Source: Psococerastis gibbosa (Eukaryota; Arthropoda; Insecta; Psocodea; Psocidae). From it: a DNA stretch of 64,000 nt. A program made the position numbers and the translations under genes. Numbering within the stretch: position 1 is the stretch's first letter; each line of letters opens with the position of its first letter. This document shows positions 1 through 11,700 of this stretch, in pieces. The DNA is taken from contig OZ020486.1 in assembly GCA_963971405.1 (NCBI GenBank), forward strand, positions 16,949,419-17,013,418. The letters are read 5' to 3'. The notes beneath the pieces were generated by a model. That model was not told the origin of the DNA. It did not search any database and was given only the letters and a program-made list of their open reading frames with translations.

Positions 1-853
1 GATTAAATGAATACTGGTATTACAATATAATCGCCATGATCAGGCTGCTGAAGCATTTATTATAAGGATATGAGTAGGCCTATACATTTGGAAAATGGAA
101 AAAAAATATTTTTTTGCCGTCTGACCTTCATAGCTTAGAGCATCTTGAGGTCTCTTTATCTGCCTTGTAACAGTCAGTTTAAGATGGCACGTTTTTAGAC
201 ATTTCGACATAAGTGAAAATTACCCGGTTTTCATCTCATATGACATCATCACATCGATGATAGAGACAAGATAATTATTTATCCTTTTATCTGTTTATAG
301 CCGCCTCTCATTGTCCACATTGAATTATAATTATACCGACACACACAAAAACACACATCTAAGTATAGATACATTTTTACATTTTTACATTTTTAAACCT
401 CCTCATGGGTATGCCTATGCCAGGGTATACATAGCACCACATCTCCAATGCCTCGAGTTTTTTTTAGATATTTCTACACCATGTTTCACGTCCGCACAAT
501 GCAATGCATACCAGAGACTTCAACATTAGTTTCCTTATTCCATGGCTTATGTTACCTATGTGTTTGAAAAAGAGACCACCAGATTGTCAAAGTTATGAAA
601 TTCAGAATATAGAATATACGATAATTACAATCGTATAATACATAGTCACTTTTTGAAACATTCAATTTTATAAGTTGTTTTGAGTTCCATACGAAAGAAA
701 ACCCCCCAAAATGGAATCAAACCTAAATAATTTCCTCATTAAAATGGCATTAAACAAATGAAGGGCTGTTATTGTTGTACACACATGAATGAGTCAAAAT
801 AAAATCATCTAGCCTAGTTAAGCATGAAAAATCTACTAATAGTAGGTACCAAT
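1..853. other. Unassigned AT-rich DNA, probably KCNQ intron
   Basis: No exon, RNA gene or recognised repeat could be supported here. Because the first recognisable KCNQ exon starts in mid-protein at 2656, this stretch is most likely intron of that gene; that is inference. Confidence 0.4.
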
Positions 854-1137
854 TTCCCACAGAATCTGACATCACGCCGGATGATTTTGAGATGGTCGAA
901 AATGAGATTTATCCAGAAATGGATGAATCTCGAATAAATCCAACTATAATGCAAATGAGAGAAGTGTCCAAAGTTCCTCTGATACTAAGTGGGATGTATC
1001 AACAACATTGCAAAAGGGAGGCTTACGAAAGGATTTCATTATGGCCGTGGAGTAAATATTTTTATTTTTTGGGAGAGGGAAATTGCATGACTCGTAAAAG
1101 GGCAACGAAATTACCTCTTTTGGTAATGGAATGGTGA
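854..1137 (+). CDS. Unidentified open reading frame behind a possible splice acceptor
   Basis: An AG at 852-853 (after CCCAC) is followed by an open frame of about 94 codons ending with TGA at 1135-1137. It is acidic at first (ESDITPDDFEMVENEIYPE), then basic (MTRKRATK). I do not recognise the product. It does not look like any part of a KCNQ channel, and no donor keeping a useful frame is obvious. It could be an exon of an unknown gene, a fragment of a transposase-like gene, or chance. Confidence 0.18.
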
Positions 1138-1734
1138 GTGGGTTATGGGATTTTACAATGTGGCACTTTTAATTTGGGTGACGGTTTAAGGCCCGGTACA
1201 CACTGATGATTCTTGCAGTTGCGATTTTTCCGACATCTTCATTGTTGTGATGGGGCTATCAGAAAATTTCTTGTCAGTTTCTGTAGCTGGCGTGCATGCC
1301 AAATAAATAAACATCACTCGATATTGTGGCTCAGCCGTCATTTTCTTATGATTGTTAAGAAGGCTAGCTGGGCTTGCTTAGCACTCATTACGGAAATAGC
1401 TTTCTACTATTAAATCGTAAGGAAACCCTGCTTCCTGACTTCGATAATGAGTGCCATCCTTAACCATCATAAATTAATTACCTATAAGCTTTTCCACTAT
1501 AGTGTACTGTACAGTAATCATAGTGTAATACACTATATACTATATTACATAATAGTAGGCTATACCAAAAATATCTACTGTAGGCCTACCTATACTTAAA
1601 ACATTGACTAACTCCAGCTGGTGAAGGGCTCTTAATTGAACTATTGCATGTTTAACTACAGAGTTTCAGAACGGTGGTTAGTTACCTACCTATTTTATAC
1701 ACATGTAGAATTTATTTGCACGATTATTTTTTAG

Positions 1735-1875
1735 GGGGCGTAGAAGGTAGAAAATTGGCATTCCAAAATCTAAGGTTTTTATTGAATTTATATTTTTTAT
1801 TAAATTAACTAAACAAGTTATTACAGATTTAGTTTATTCGTGTTTTAGAAGACGATTTGGTACTTCATATATTGA
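1735..1875 (+). repeat. Half copy of TTAA-type foldback element
   Basis: The order of motifs (GTAGAAAATTGGCA, an AT-rich stretch, TTAAATTAACTAAACAAGTTATTA, then a TTTAG...GAAGACGATTTGG segment) resembles the left arm of the foldback elements at 17145-17500 and 49209-49616. The right arm is missing and the resemblance is loose. Confidence 0.35.
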
Positions 1876-1878
1876 GAA

Positions 1879-2062
1879 GTCGGCTTCGATGGCCAGGTGG
1901 TAACGTGCTTGCACTTGTGCTAGTCTTTACACGCCATGCGATCGGAGACGTGTCGTAACTAAACACGGGTACTAACCTACAGAGGCGACTGAAGAGGTCA
2001 ATAGAATACATTCATTAAATTGTTTGTATGCGATTAACCTTTTATTTAAAAAATAATAATTT
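1879..2062 (+). repeat. SINE-like repeat, family X
   Basis: Begins GGCTTCGATGGCCAGGTGG, in which TGGCCAGGTGG fits a pol III A box. It then has a conserved ATGCGATCGGAGACGTGTCG block, ends with GTATGCGATTAACC and an A/T-rich tail. Related copies lie at 7383-7560 (plus) and 23703-23883, 35972-36150 and 42400-42520 (minus). I see no good B box, so a tRNA origin is likely but not proven. Confidence 0.6.
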
Positions 2063-2162
2063 TAGGTACAGCTTCCTTGAAATTTACTGGAGACTAAAAA
2101 TTTCCCCAGTAAAGTTCATGGGTAACCTATCAACAATTAAAAATACCCGATACTAACCTAGT

Positions 2163-2371
2163 CAGGATATTTATAGTAGTGATATGGGCTCGGACTTTCA
2201 CCCGAAAGGTTGTTGGTTTCAGTCTCATACTTGCTACATCTTATGACCATGCTTCGGAGGGCGTGTAAAGCAGGCGGTTCCGAGCCTTCCTAGTTGAGTG
2301 TAAGAGATGGCTTTATAGCTCTAACTCCGCTAGGTAGGCTAAGTAATAGAAAAAAAGGCATTATTTATTTA
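2163..2371 (+). repeat. tRNA-Glu-derived SINE copy
   Basis: The head carries GACTTTCACCCGAAAGG, matching a tRNA-Glu anticodon stem-loop with a TTC anticodon, and a decayed B box (GGTTTCAGTCTC). The body has CTTCGGAGGGCGTGTAAAGC. The 3' tail has CTAACTCCGCTAGG, AGTAATAGA and an ATTT-rich end. Other copies: 3011-3195, 5415-5590, 9818-10036 (minus), 26790-27350 (split by a MITE), 47974-48164, 56548-56713 (minus) and 62272-62489 (minus). Confidence 0.8.
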
Positions 2372-2655
2372 TAATGTGATGTATGAAATAGACATGCTTA
2401 CCATTGACATTGTAACAACTTAACCAAGGATGGGAACGAGTCTTATCTTGAATAAGTAAAGACCCGACTCTCTTAAGCCTCTAGACTTGTAGATTGGAAT
2501 AACACGGCGAAAATAACTGTGAAAAAACCACAAGGTGGGATCAAGCCCGAGGTTGACGTTTTATTTTACTGGACTATAAAACTTTAATTATTTTCTTCCA
2601 TATAAAACTATAGTCATCAATTATTTCCCTTAATTTTTAAATTACATGTTGACAG

Positions 2656-2726
2656 ATGAGGATGAAGAGCCACGCCATTTTCAACTTACAAATCAACACA
2701 AGACTGCTATTCGCGCCATAAGGAAG
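2656..2726 (+). CDS. KCNQ: KCNQ exon, start of helix B
   Basis: 71 nt, entered in phase 1 after GACAG and left in phase 0 at AAG|GTAAAA. It encodes [20 protein letters not shown] and then AIRK. The run HFQLT..HK.AIRAIRK is the KCNQ signature just upstream of the RKFKEAL segment. Both duplicated exons downstream join it in phase 0. Confidence 0.9.
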
Positions 2727-5700
2727 GTAAAATTACCTATTTATCATACTTTAATTTTATTTTCTTTGACTATCATTTGCATTCAGTAGATTAATGTAAA
2801 TTTAGCGTACCGTAGGCTACCTACATAACTCTTGTGTCACCACCGAAATAGCTGTGGTAGTTTTTAAAAAATATTTTGTGGAATTAAGTGCAAAGTTTTT
2901 TATAATTTTATTCTAATTTGTCATGTATCACTTCCACGAAGTCGCTGGAGAAACTCTCTCATGGATAACGCTAGAAACCTTAAGTTTTCTTGAAACTCGA
3001 AAGCACGCCAAGACATGTAGATTAGTGGTACAGACTCCGACTTTCACCCGAAAGGTTGTTGGTTCGAGTCTCACACTTGCTATATTTTCTGGCCATGTAA
3101 AGCATGTAAAGCATGCGGTCCCGGGTCTTCCTAGTTGAGTGTAAGAGAGGGCTTTATAGCCCTAACTCCGCTAGGTTGGCTTTAGTAGTAGTAGTGTTCG
3201 TCGGGTTAATAACGACTTAGACCTCATAATTGGGCCTATAGAGCGACCCCGACTTGACTGTTCTACGCCAGCTCATAGGACAGTGGACCTCCTGATTATG
3301 GTGGATTCCGAACAACTTGGGAAACACAGTGAAGTCAGACGATTAGTTCGGAGGTGACCAGGACAAGTCCTACCATGTTTCCCTACCGGCACTGTGAACA
3401 AGACCAAGTTATCTGCAGCTTTGAACCTGCTCTGGTCCGCTGGATTCAACTTGGTATGGCGGCCGGCTGCTAGGTTGGCTTAGTTACAGAATAAAAAAAG
3501 TTAATATTTATTTATTTATTTATGTATTTTCAATTTGTTTTGAAACTTCGAGCCCAGCTTACGAGTATTATCCACCACTTCAATCATCTATGTTTACTGT
3601 AGGCAAATGTTTTTTCTTCTTCAAATCACAGTGAGTTCAATTATAGATTAGACTAATGCAGTTCATATAATATAGCTTAATTTAGCCTGCTAAACAAATT
3701 GGCTATTGCAATCATGGTGATCGATATACGATATACCGCACTATATCAGAGCAGGGTCATAATTTTTAACACCATTTGGCATTCGATATACCGTACTGTA
3801 GGCTGCAATTTTCGGGAATCATACAATAAGGCAGGGTTTCCACATACGTCAATGGTATATAATATGGTTTCGACGTGGTAGTAGAATTTTTAGTACGTCT
3901 TTAATGTCTGCTAAAACGTCAATTTCACATTTCTCATTGACCATTGACGCATGTGGAAACCCCACCTAAGCGTAATTAAACTATTCTAAATACTAGCCTT
4001 ACATACATGTTAATTATAAATGCAGCTATTAACTTCCCCTTGATCTCATGTCTACAGTAGATTGTTTACATAAAGGTATGTGTGCTGGAAAATTCAAATA
4101 AAACCACGTCAACCTTTCAATTTTACAGATAAAATTTTATGTTGCAAAGCGAAAATTCAAAGAGGCTTTGAAACCCTACGATGTAAAAGATGTGATCGAG
4201 CAATATGCTGTTGGTCATTCCGAACTTCTAGGTAGAGTTAAAGAAGTGCAAAAAAGTTAAGTGTCAATAAATACAAGTTTTAGCCTGTTTTCTGCTGTTT
4301 GCAAACTAATATTGGGAAAGTTTTACTAAAATGGGAATTTACCAGTAGTAGTAGCAGTAGGTAGTTTTACTAAAATGGGAATGCTAATATTACTATGCAA
4401 TAACTTACATTAATACTACTAGCTTATATTAATAATCAGCAGGTGTGAGAAAATATTGCTAACTTTTGACTTATTATACATTAACCTAATTACATAGGTT
4501 TGATTACTATGTCATCTGATCTATATGCAAAACAAAGAATTACTGGAATCTCTACATACTTTTATGCAGCATAATTTAATTTTAAAAAACCTTAGGCAAA
4601 CGTACAATAATAAATTAATAAATGGCGGTCGTGTTATAGTAGGTATCGTATCTACGAGCTTTTATGTTTTCAGTTTTCAATCACCCCCTCTTTATTGTGC
4701 TAATTTACAGTTAAAAAATGTTATAAGAACAAGCTGTGATTCACATTAATGTCATTAAATAGCCTAGCATGGCCATAGTATCTTATTATCTCAGCCCCAT
4801 TTTCCATGCCATTTTTACAACTTGTGCGTGCTTTACGTTCATAAATTAGATAGGCATCGTGTAAACGACTTCGGAACTGTCCTTTCATTAGACGCACTGA
4901 TCAAATAGGCCAATATTCGTAATAGTGGACTATTCAGCACGGGACGCATATAATATGCCTACATAAACGCCATGTTTATACATTGTTAAAGCTGTAATAT
5001 TCCTGTCCGCACCATATAAATTTTATTAAATGGCCATAATATCCCTCGTCATTCTCGTGATAAAAGTGGTTTGCTGCTCACTGAATTATATTCTAACTAC
5101 ATTGCTATTACCGTAAAGCTTGACTTATTTTCCCCATTAGCATAAAAAACGCCATTTAACTTGCAGTAAGCTAACTAAAATTGTATCAAGTGTATAGCCT
5201 ACGGATAGTACAATTAGCTTTTAAAAGTTTAGCTTAAAAGTAAACTTTTCAGAAAAAGGATATTAGTGGCACGGATGAATCCTGCCCATTTGGAGGGAGG
5301 GGGGGTGGGATAGTTGTGGGTCAAAGTCAAAACATATGTAGCATCGATTAAATTAGAGCGTAATAAATTAATTTACAATAGATTTACCCTCCCTGTACCC
5401 CCTGTATCCGTCCATGATTAGTGGTACGGGCTCTGACATTCATCAGAACAGTGTTTCGTTTGAGTCCCCACTTGCTGCATTTTCAGATCAGGCTTCAGAA
5501 GGACAAGAAACGTAAAACAGGTTTTCCTAGTAGTTGAGTGAAAGAGAGAGCTTTATCGCTCAATCTCCACTAGGTTGGCTTAGTAATAGAGATCTATTTT
5601 TTTATGGTACTTTAACCTAAATCGTCGCTTCAAAACAAACATTGCCCTTCAGAGGCGGACGCAGCGACCGGCACTGTGGGCAATTGCCCCCAATACCCCC

Positions 5701-8700
5701 CCCCCCTTTGGACAGCAGTTATATTCTTTGCCTCTAAAATCTAAGTGTTACTGCACTCAAAATGCGTAAAACCTCACCATTTCAGCCCTATTTATCAAGA
5801 ATTTTCTCCCGGGGGGGGGGGGGGGGAAACCCGGGCCCCCTTGTTCATAATTGTAATTATATTGATTCTTTGTAATATATAAGCCTTTTTGCTCTCAAAA
5901 TGCGTACGGCCCCAATATTTCAACCCTCTGGCTCCTGAGCAACTTCTATGAAAAGTGGGTGGAGAGGCGCCAAATTATACACCTTCGAAAACCTATCGTT
6001 ACGCCACTGACAAGTGCCTCCCCCTTTTATGAAGTCTGGGACCGCCTCTGCTGCCCTTCATAAGCTAACTCTAATTGCATGCGCAGGACTGATTACTAAC
6101 CAAGCACTAAACTTTTGTTGGAATGCAGCTACAATATATGTCTGCGCGAAAAAAGTTTCGAGAAGCCCTGAAGCCTTATGATGTGAAGGATGTAATGGAA
6201 CAGTACGCTTCAGGACATGCTGACCTTCTCAGCAGAGTTAGAAATCTGCAGTTCAGGTACAATTTTCTTCTGATGTAGAAGGCACCTGGAGAGTTTTTTT
6301 TTTTAAACTACGCCATAGCTTTAGGCTTTCAGCTTTCTTGCAGCCCAATGCAACACATAACTTGGTGAGCGTCTTGGGCTGCTGGCGAAGGTGTGATAGT
6401 TCAGTCAGAGTAACTATATGAGATTGCTCTTCACGCAATCTCTCCATCCAGGGGGCACGACAAGGACACGATCTATTTAACCCCCCCCCCCCGCCCCCAG
6501 GCAGCTGGAGATTACCAAGTATCAGTTTCATTGCTAACTGTTAATCTTATTTTATCAATCAGTAAACGAGCAACCTTCGTTTTAGCCCGCATTTTGAAGA
6601 ACGGCTGCATTTAACTTGAAAGTATGGACTGGACTATAAGTATAAGTGGAATAATATGAAATTACATGTTACAGGTTGGACCAAATCCTTGGAAAGCAGG
6701 GTTCCAAAGCTAAAGATGTATATGCTAGTAAAATAAGTTTGGCTTCTAGAGTAGTTAAAGTAGAGCGACAAGTAGATGATATCGAATCGAAAGTTGACCA
6801 GTTTATGGAGCTGTACATGGAGGATCGAAAACGGTTCCTTGCTCTTCCCTTAGCAGAGGCCCCTTCCAATACCACTACTCATACCACTGGTGAGTACTAT
6901 TTTAGAGGTTTAATATGTTGATGGTACATACTACTTCCTCCTTAGCGCTAAGACTCGTGAAGAGCCTTGGCCTGCTCTGCCGCATCGCACCAACCTGCGC
7001 GGTTCTGCGCTCCCCTTCACCAGTCATCGACGACAAGGGTCGTCAGATCCTCCTCGACGTCGTATAGCCATCATATCCGTCGCCGTCCCAATGGTCTTCT
7101 CCCTTGGGGTACCTTGTGTAAGGCGGCCCTCGTAGCCCTATTTTCTGGCATTCGTTTCACGTGCCCTAGCCACCTGCTGCGGGCTCTCTTGATTTCCGCT
7201 TCTATCGTAGGTTCTCGGTACATTGCGTGTTCATGGTAAATGAGTCAAAATATATGGTTGGTAGTGTAAAAAGAAGCAATTTTTCCTAATAAAGGCAGTG
7301 GCCATCACCGCTTAAAATGTCTCGGTAAGGAACAGCCCACCGCACGGCACCGCCATGCGTTAGTATGATACATGACAATCCTCCTCGATTCTATCGCGCT
7401 AACACGCTTGCACTTGCTGTGCTAGTTAGTTGTCACCATACGGTCGGAGACGTGTCGTAACTCAACACGGGCACTAGCCTATCGATGCGATGGAAGAGGT
7501 TATTCGGGTGCATGCAATCAATTGCTTGCATGCGATTAATATTTTATTTAAAAAAAAAAAATCTGTTTTGGGGTACTCAGTTTTTACGTCCTCTTAAAGA
7601 ATGAAACATTTTGTAAATTGTATCTATATATTTTTACATTGCGGGTTATATACACTATTGTACCTTAGTCAAACCATGGTTTTGAGCAATACAATTTTAA
7701 CAAGAGAGGTGCTCAAAATACCATTTTTCGAAAGTCAGCAAAAATTCAAAACCTGTAGATAAATATTGTATTTAATTTGCAGGCACACAGTGTAAATGTG
7801 AACAGCCTCCCCTGCCCATCCTTCCAACATTAATAACTAAATGTGACCAAGTGCAGAGATTTTCTGAACCTTTGTGCAATCAGACTAGCTGGTCAGAACC
7901 GTCAAGCCCAGTAGACCATCTCGAACGAGGTCGCTTGCCACCGTCCTGCCTGAAGAAAGTCACTCTCTGGTTGGTATATTTTCATTAGTCAGGTATCGTG
8001 CCTAATTCAAATGGCTCATACCATTCACCTGTCTCTCAGGATTCATAACTTAATTTTTAACGAAAGAAACTATAACAGACGTATTCAATCCTACCCAAGC
8101 GTAGAAGCGTAGTAGTTGAGAGCAAGACAATGAAGCTATCAACACTAAACAAAAAATCTGGGCTTGTTTGACTAAGCCTAAGTAATAAATTCGGCAAAGT
8201 GAAGACTCGGGTTCCAACCTATTAATCTACTATAGTATTATACACAGAAGGGCAGTGCTGAACAATATACATACAATATTTACGAGTCTGTTAGGCTGTT
8301 TCCGACCATTGAAACTTATCCAGCCACTAAGTTTAAGGGGAGCTTATCTCACGATAAGCTTTAGAGATAACCTCCCCCTATACTAAGTGGTTGGATAAGG
8401 TCCGTTCGTCGGAAAAGCCCTAAAGGCGCCCATTCCACCGACCGAGTAGGGCTATTTACAAAAATGGTGACGTGGTAGCAGACATTCAAGACTTAGGCGG
8501 GGTTTCCACCGACCTCGCATTGCAGAATTGACGGAAATGTTTATTTTCCTCTATGCCATAGTTAAAATTGATCAATGATCATACAGTAAAATCACAAGCA
8601 AAAAACTAAAATTAAAAATGGCGTCATGGGATATGTTAAGTACAAACAGTTTAATAGATTTCTATAAAAAGAAAAATTCTAATTTCCGTCAATGTCATTT

Positions 8701-11700
8701 GCATTCTGCAATGTGAGGTCGGTGGAAACGCCACCTAAGTGTTGAATGTCTGCTACCACGTCACCGTTTTTGTAAATAGCCCTAGCCGGTCGGTGGAATG
8801 GGCGCCTAATAGAAAGGTGCCAGTCTCTAATTTAGAATTGTTCCATTGCAGTTCCATTCCAAAAACTAGAAATGACGAAACGAAACATGACGTTTCCCAA
8901 GAAGTAGTCATCCTGTTTCCCAGCAGCAACTCATCCCCACCACAGCAGCCTCAAACCGTCGTAACAATAGACAGTGACTCAGATCATGGAAACAACGAAA
9001 GCTCAGGTACGTCCTCACTCATTTTTAACTGTTTACGGCAGACTTTTGTTTATACAACCTAGTAGGTACTGTAGTTCCAAGATAATAATTAAGATCTCAA
9101 ACATATCATCCAAAAACAAATATCAAAACCATTTTTTCTGTGACCTTAGTCAAATACGCAACCTAAAATAAAATATGAATTTATCTACTACGCAAGCACA
9201 CTAAGTACCTACTGACGAGTGAAAGTGTGGTGGGATTTCTGGGCTGTGAAATTTCTGTTGTGTGGGAGCCTTTTCCGTCTGTTGCCATGCGGGTAGGAAT
9301 TAATCTCAAAATTAGAAAAATGGGCCTTTGATATGCGCATATGCAAAGCATACGTAGGCCCACTACTGTATGATGTAGAGTGTAAAAAGCCGGGATTTAA
9401 TAATTTCAATATGCCACATACGGAGGGACGAATTGCATTAAAATTAAATCCTGTCATTTTATAGAACAAATTCCAAGTTTTCAGAGGTACCCAGCATATT
9501 TAAGATTAATTGACGACACGTATTTAAATACAGTAGATCAAAGATTTTATTATTAGGGTTGACGTCAATTTAGGTTTTAATCACGTCAGGTTTCTCCTTA
9601 ATGAATAGGAAAACTACATACAGACTATGTATGTATGCATTTGTAGAGCTTAACTAATATATATGTATATATAGTACCGTAGAAATTATTGCTTTGTGCT
9701 TCATATTGAAGAGCTTTTATTAAGCACAGCGTATCCAGAATAAATCATTCCGCAATTGGCATTTTTAAACAGTTAACACAAAAACTCATTACTTGTAATC
9801 TAACATTAATATAATAAGTTAATAAATAAATAAATAAATACATATTGACTTATTGTTCTATTACTAAGCCAACCTAGTGGAGTTAGGGCTATAAAGCCCT
9901 CGCTTACACTCAACTATGAAGACCCGGGACCACCTGCTTTACACGCCCTCCGAAGTATGACTAGAAAATATAGCAAGTATGGGACTCGAACCAACAACCT
10001 TTGAATGTTGGAGTCTGTACCACTACTTTACATGTCCTGCTGTATATAGACGTAATGACGCAATGTACCGTATAGGTACCGTGTTTTAATCAGCACAATG
10101 TAACAAAAATATATTGATCTTTCACTCTCAGTATACAAATACATGGATACAGTGTACGAATATAATGCTAGAATCATTTTACTCTTCGTTGAGCTACGGA
10201 CGTGTAAAAAGCTTGACGTTTTATTACGCAAAGTTTACACTTTTACCCAACAATACTAATTCACTGAAAATATTACCTATTATTCACTTTATTTAAATCG
10301 TAAACATAAAATTTATTGTAATTAGCCTAATCATTTTAAACTGCTTTTCGCATAATCATAGCAGTAGCACGCTTATTGCAAAACATGGACCATCATATTT
10401 GCTGCTTTCGAAATAATACCTCCAGGTATATAGGCTACCCATTACAAGATTCTTTTGTGAGTAGGTGCGGTATTATAAATACGCTGTTAGACTAAGTGAA
10501 ATTGTGGACAATATTTTTTGTTTTACTTATTGTCTAGCACGCATACAATGGAGCTGTTGATGTCTTGAAATGTGAGTGTGTTTAGACCGTACGATGTGTA
10601 TGTGATGGTAAATATTTGTATTTGATGGTAGTCTAACGTATTGTGTACTCCCAACTGCAGCAATCTTCTTATTTGTACTAGCCCTACGTTTTAGGATGAA
10701 GACACTTTTTAATTTATCGGTCTTTTCAAGTAACCTGTTACCTAGAGTTCCTAATTAACTAATTAATAGCTATAGGATACCCATCATGGAGATATACGGT
10801 TACACCCTAAGGCAATAGGCTCACTAACTAGTCTATGTCAGATGTTGGTCAACTCAAATAGGTACAGTAGGTACCAATAATCGATCAAGTTTTACGTGTA
10901 ATATTTTCGGGAACACATTGGTTTCTTGGCTTAATTCTCCAACAAAATGAGAAATCGTTTGTTTTAGGAAAAAGGAAATTTTAAAATTTTCTGCGTATGG
11001 GTTAAGGCCGCAGTAACAATTTGAAAACAAAACTAGTAGTAGTGTACACATCAGTAAGCCCCTATCAGCAAGGACCTATACCTTCCAAGCATAGCCTAGG
11101 TTTTAACTTCGTCCCTTGCTCGTACTCGTATATATCACAATAAAGCAGCAACTATGAATTTATGTGCGTATACATGATGTACTTTAGGCAAAGCATCATT
11201 AAAAGAGCAGTCATTAATTAATGCTTTTTTAATATTTTAATCAATGTTATCTATGATCATAATGCTTATTGTGTTTTGTTTTGCTACTTTTACTCAGGGC
11301 GCCTCCGATTAATGGCCAGCCAGTTAAATCGAATTAACGGAGAACTTGGCAAAAATATACTGTCCTAAATTGGCTATTGCCTAAAGCAACAATTCGGCGT
11401 GAAAGTTATTATATAAGAGCCTTCACAATGTTGGTGTTATCGAATTATATAGTTAGAAGTGTTATTCAAGTTAACACACAGTCGTGAGTGGAGTGAATTA
11501 TTGTGCTAAATCGGAAAAAATAAGAGTATACAACGAGGTAGTCGTCAGGACGTTCGTGGCGCTGTTTTAAAGGATGTAGCAGAACTCAATTTAAATGTTA
11601 CTTCTGTTTATATTTTCAATTTATTTTCTTTAAAGTGTTTCCGGTAATTGCTTCTGACATAAGGCGCGGTTTCCATCGACCTGCAAGTGCAAAATACACA

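Noticed and set aside
6253..6531. 92-codon minus-strand frame beside the KCNQ exon
   Set aside because: It overlaps the true exon's end and a poly-C tract, and has no recognisable domain.
6967..7239. Plus-strand 90-codon frame
   Set aside because: It is the shadow of a LINE pol fragment that reads sensibly on the minus strand.
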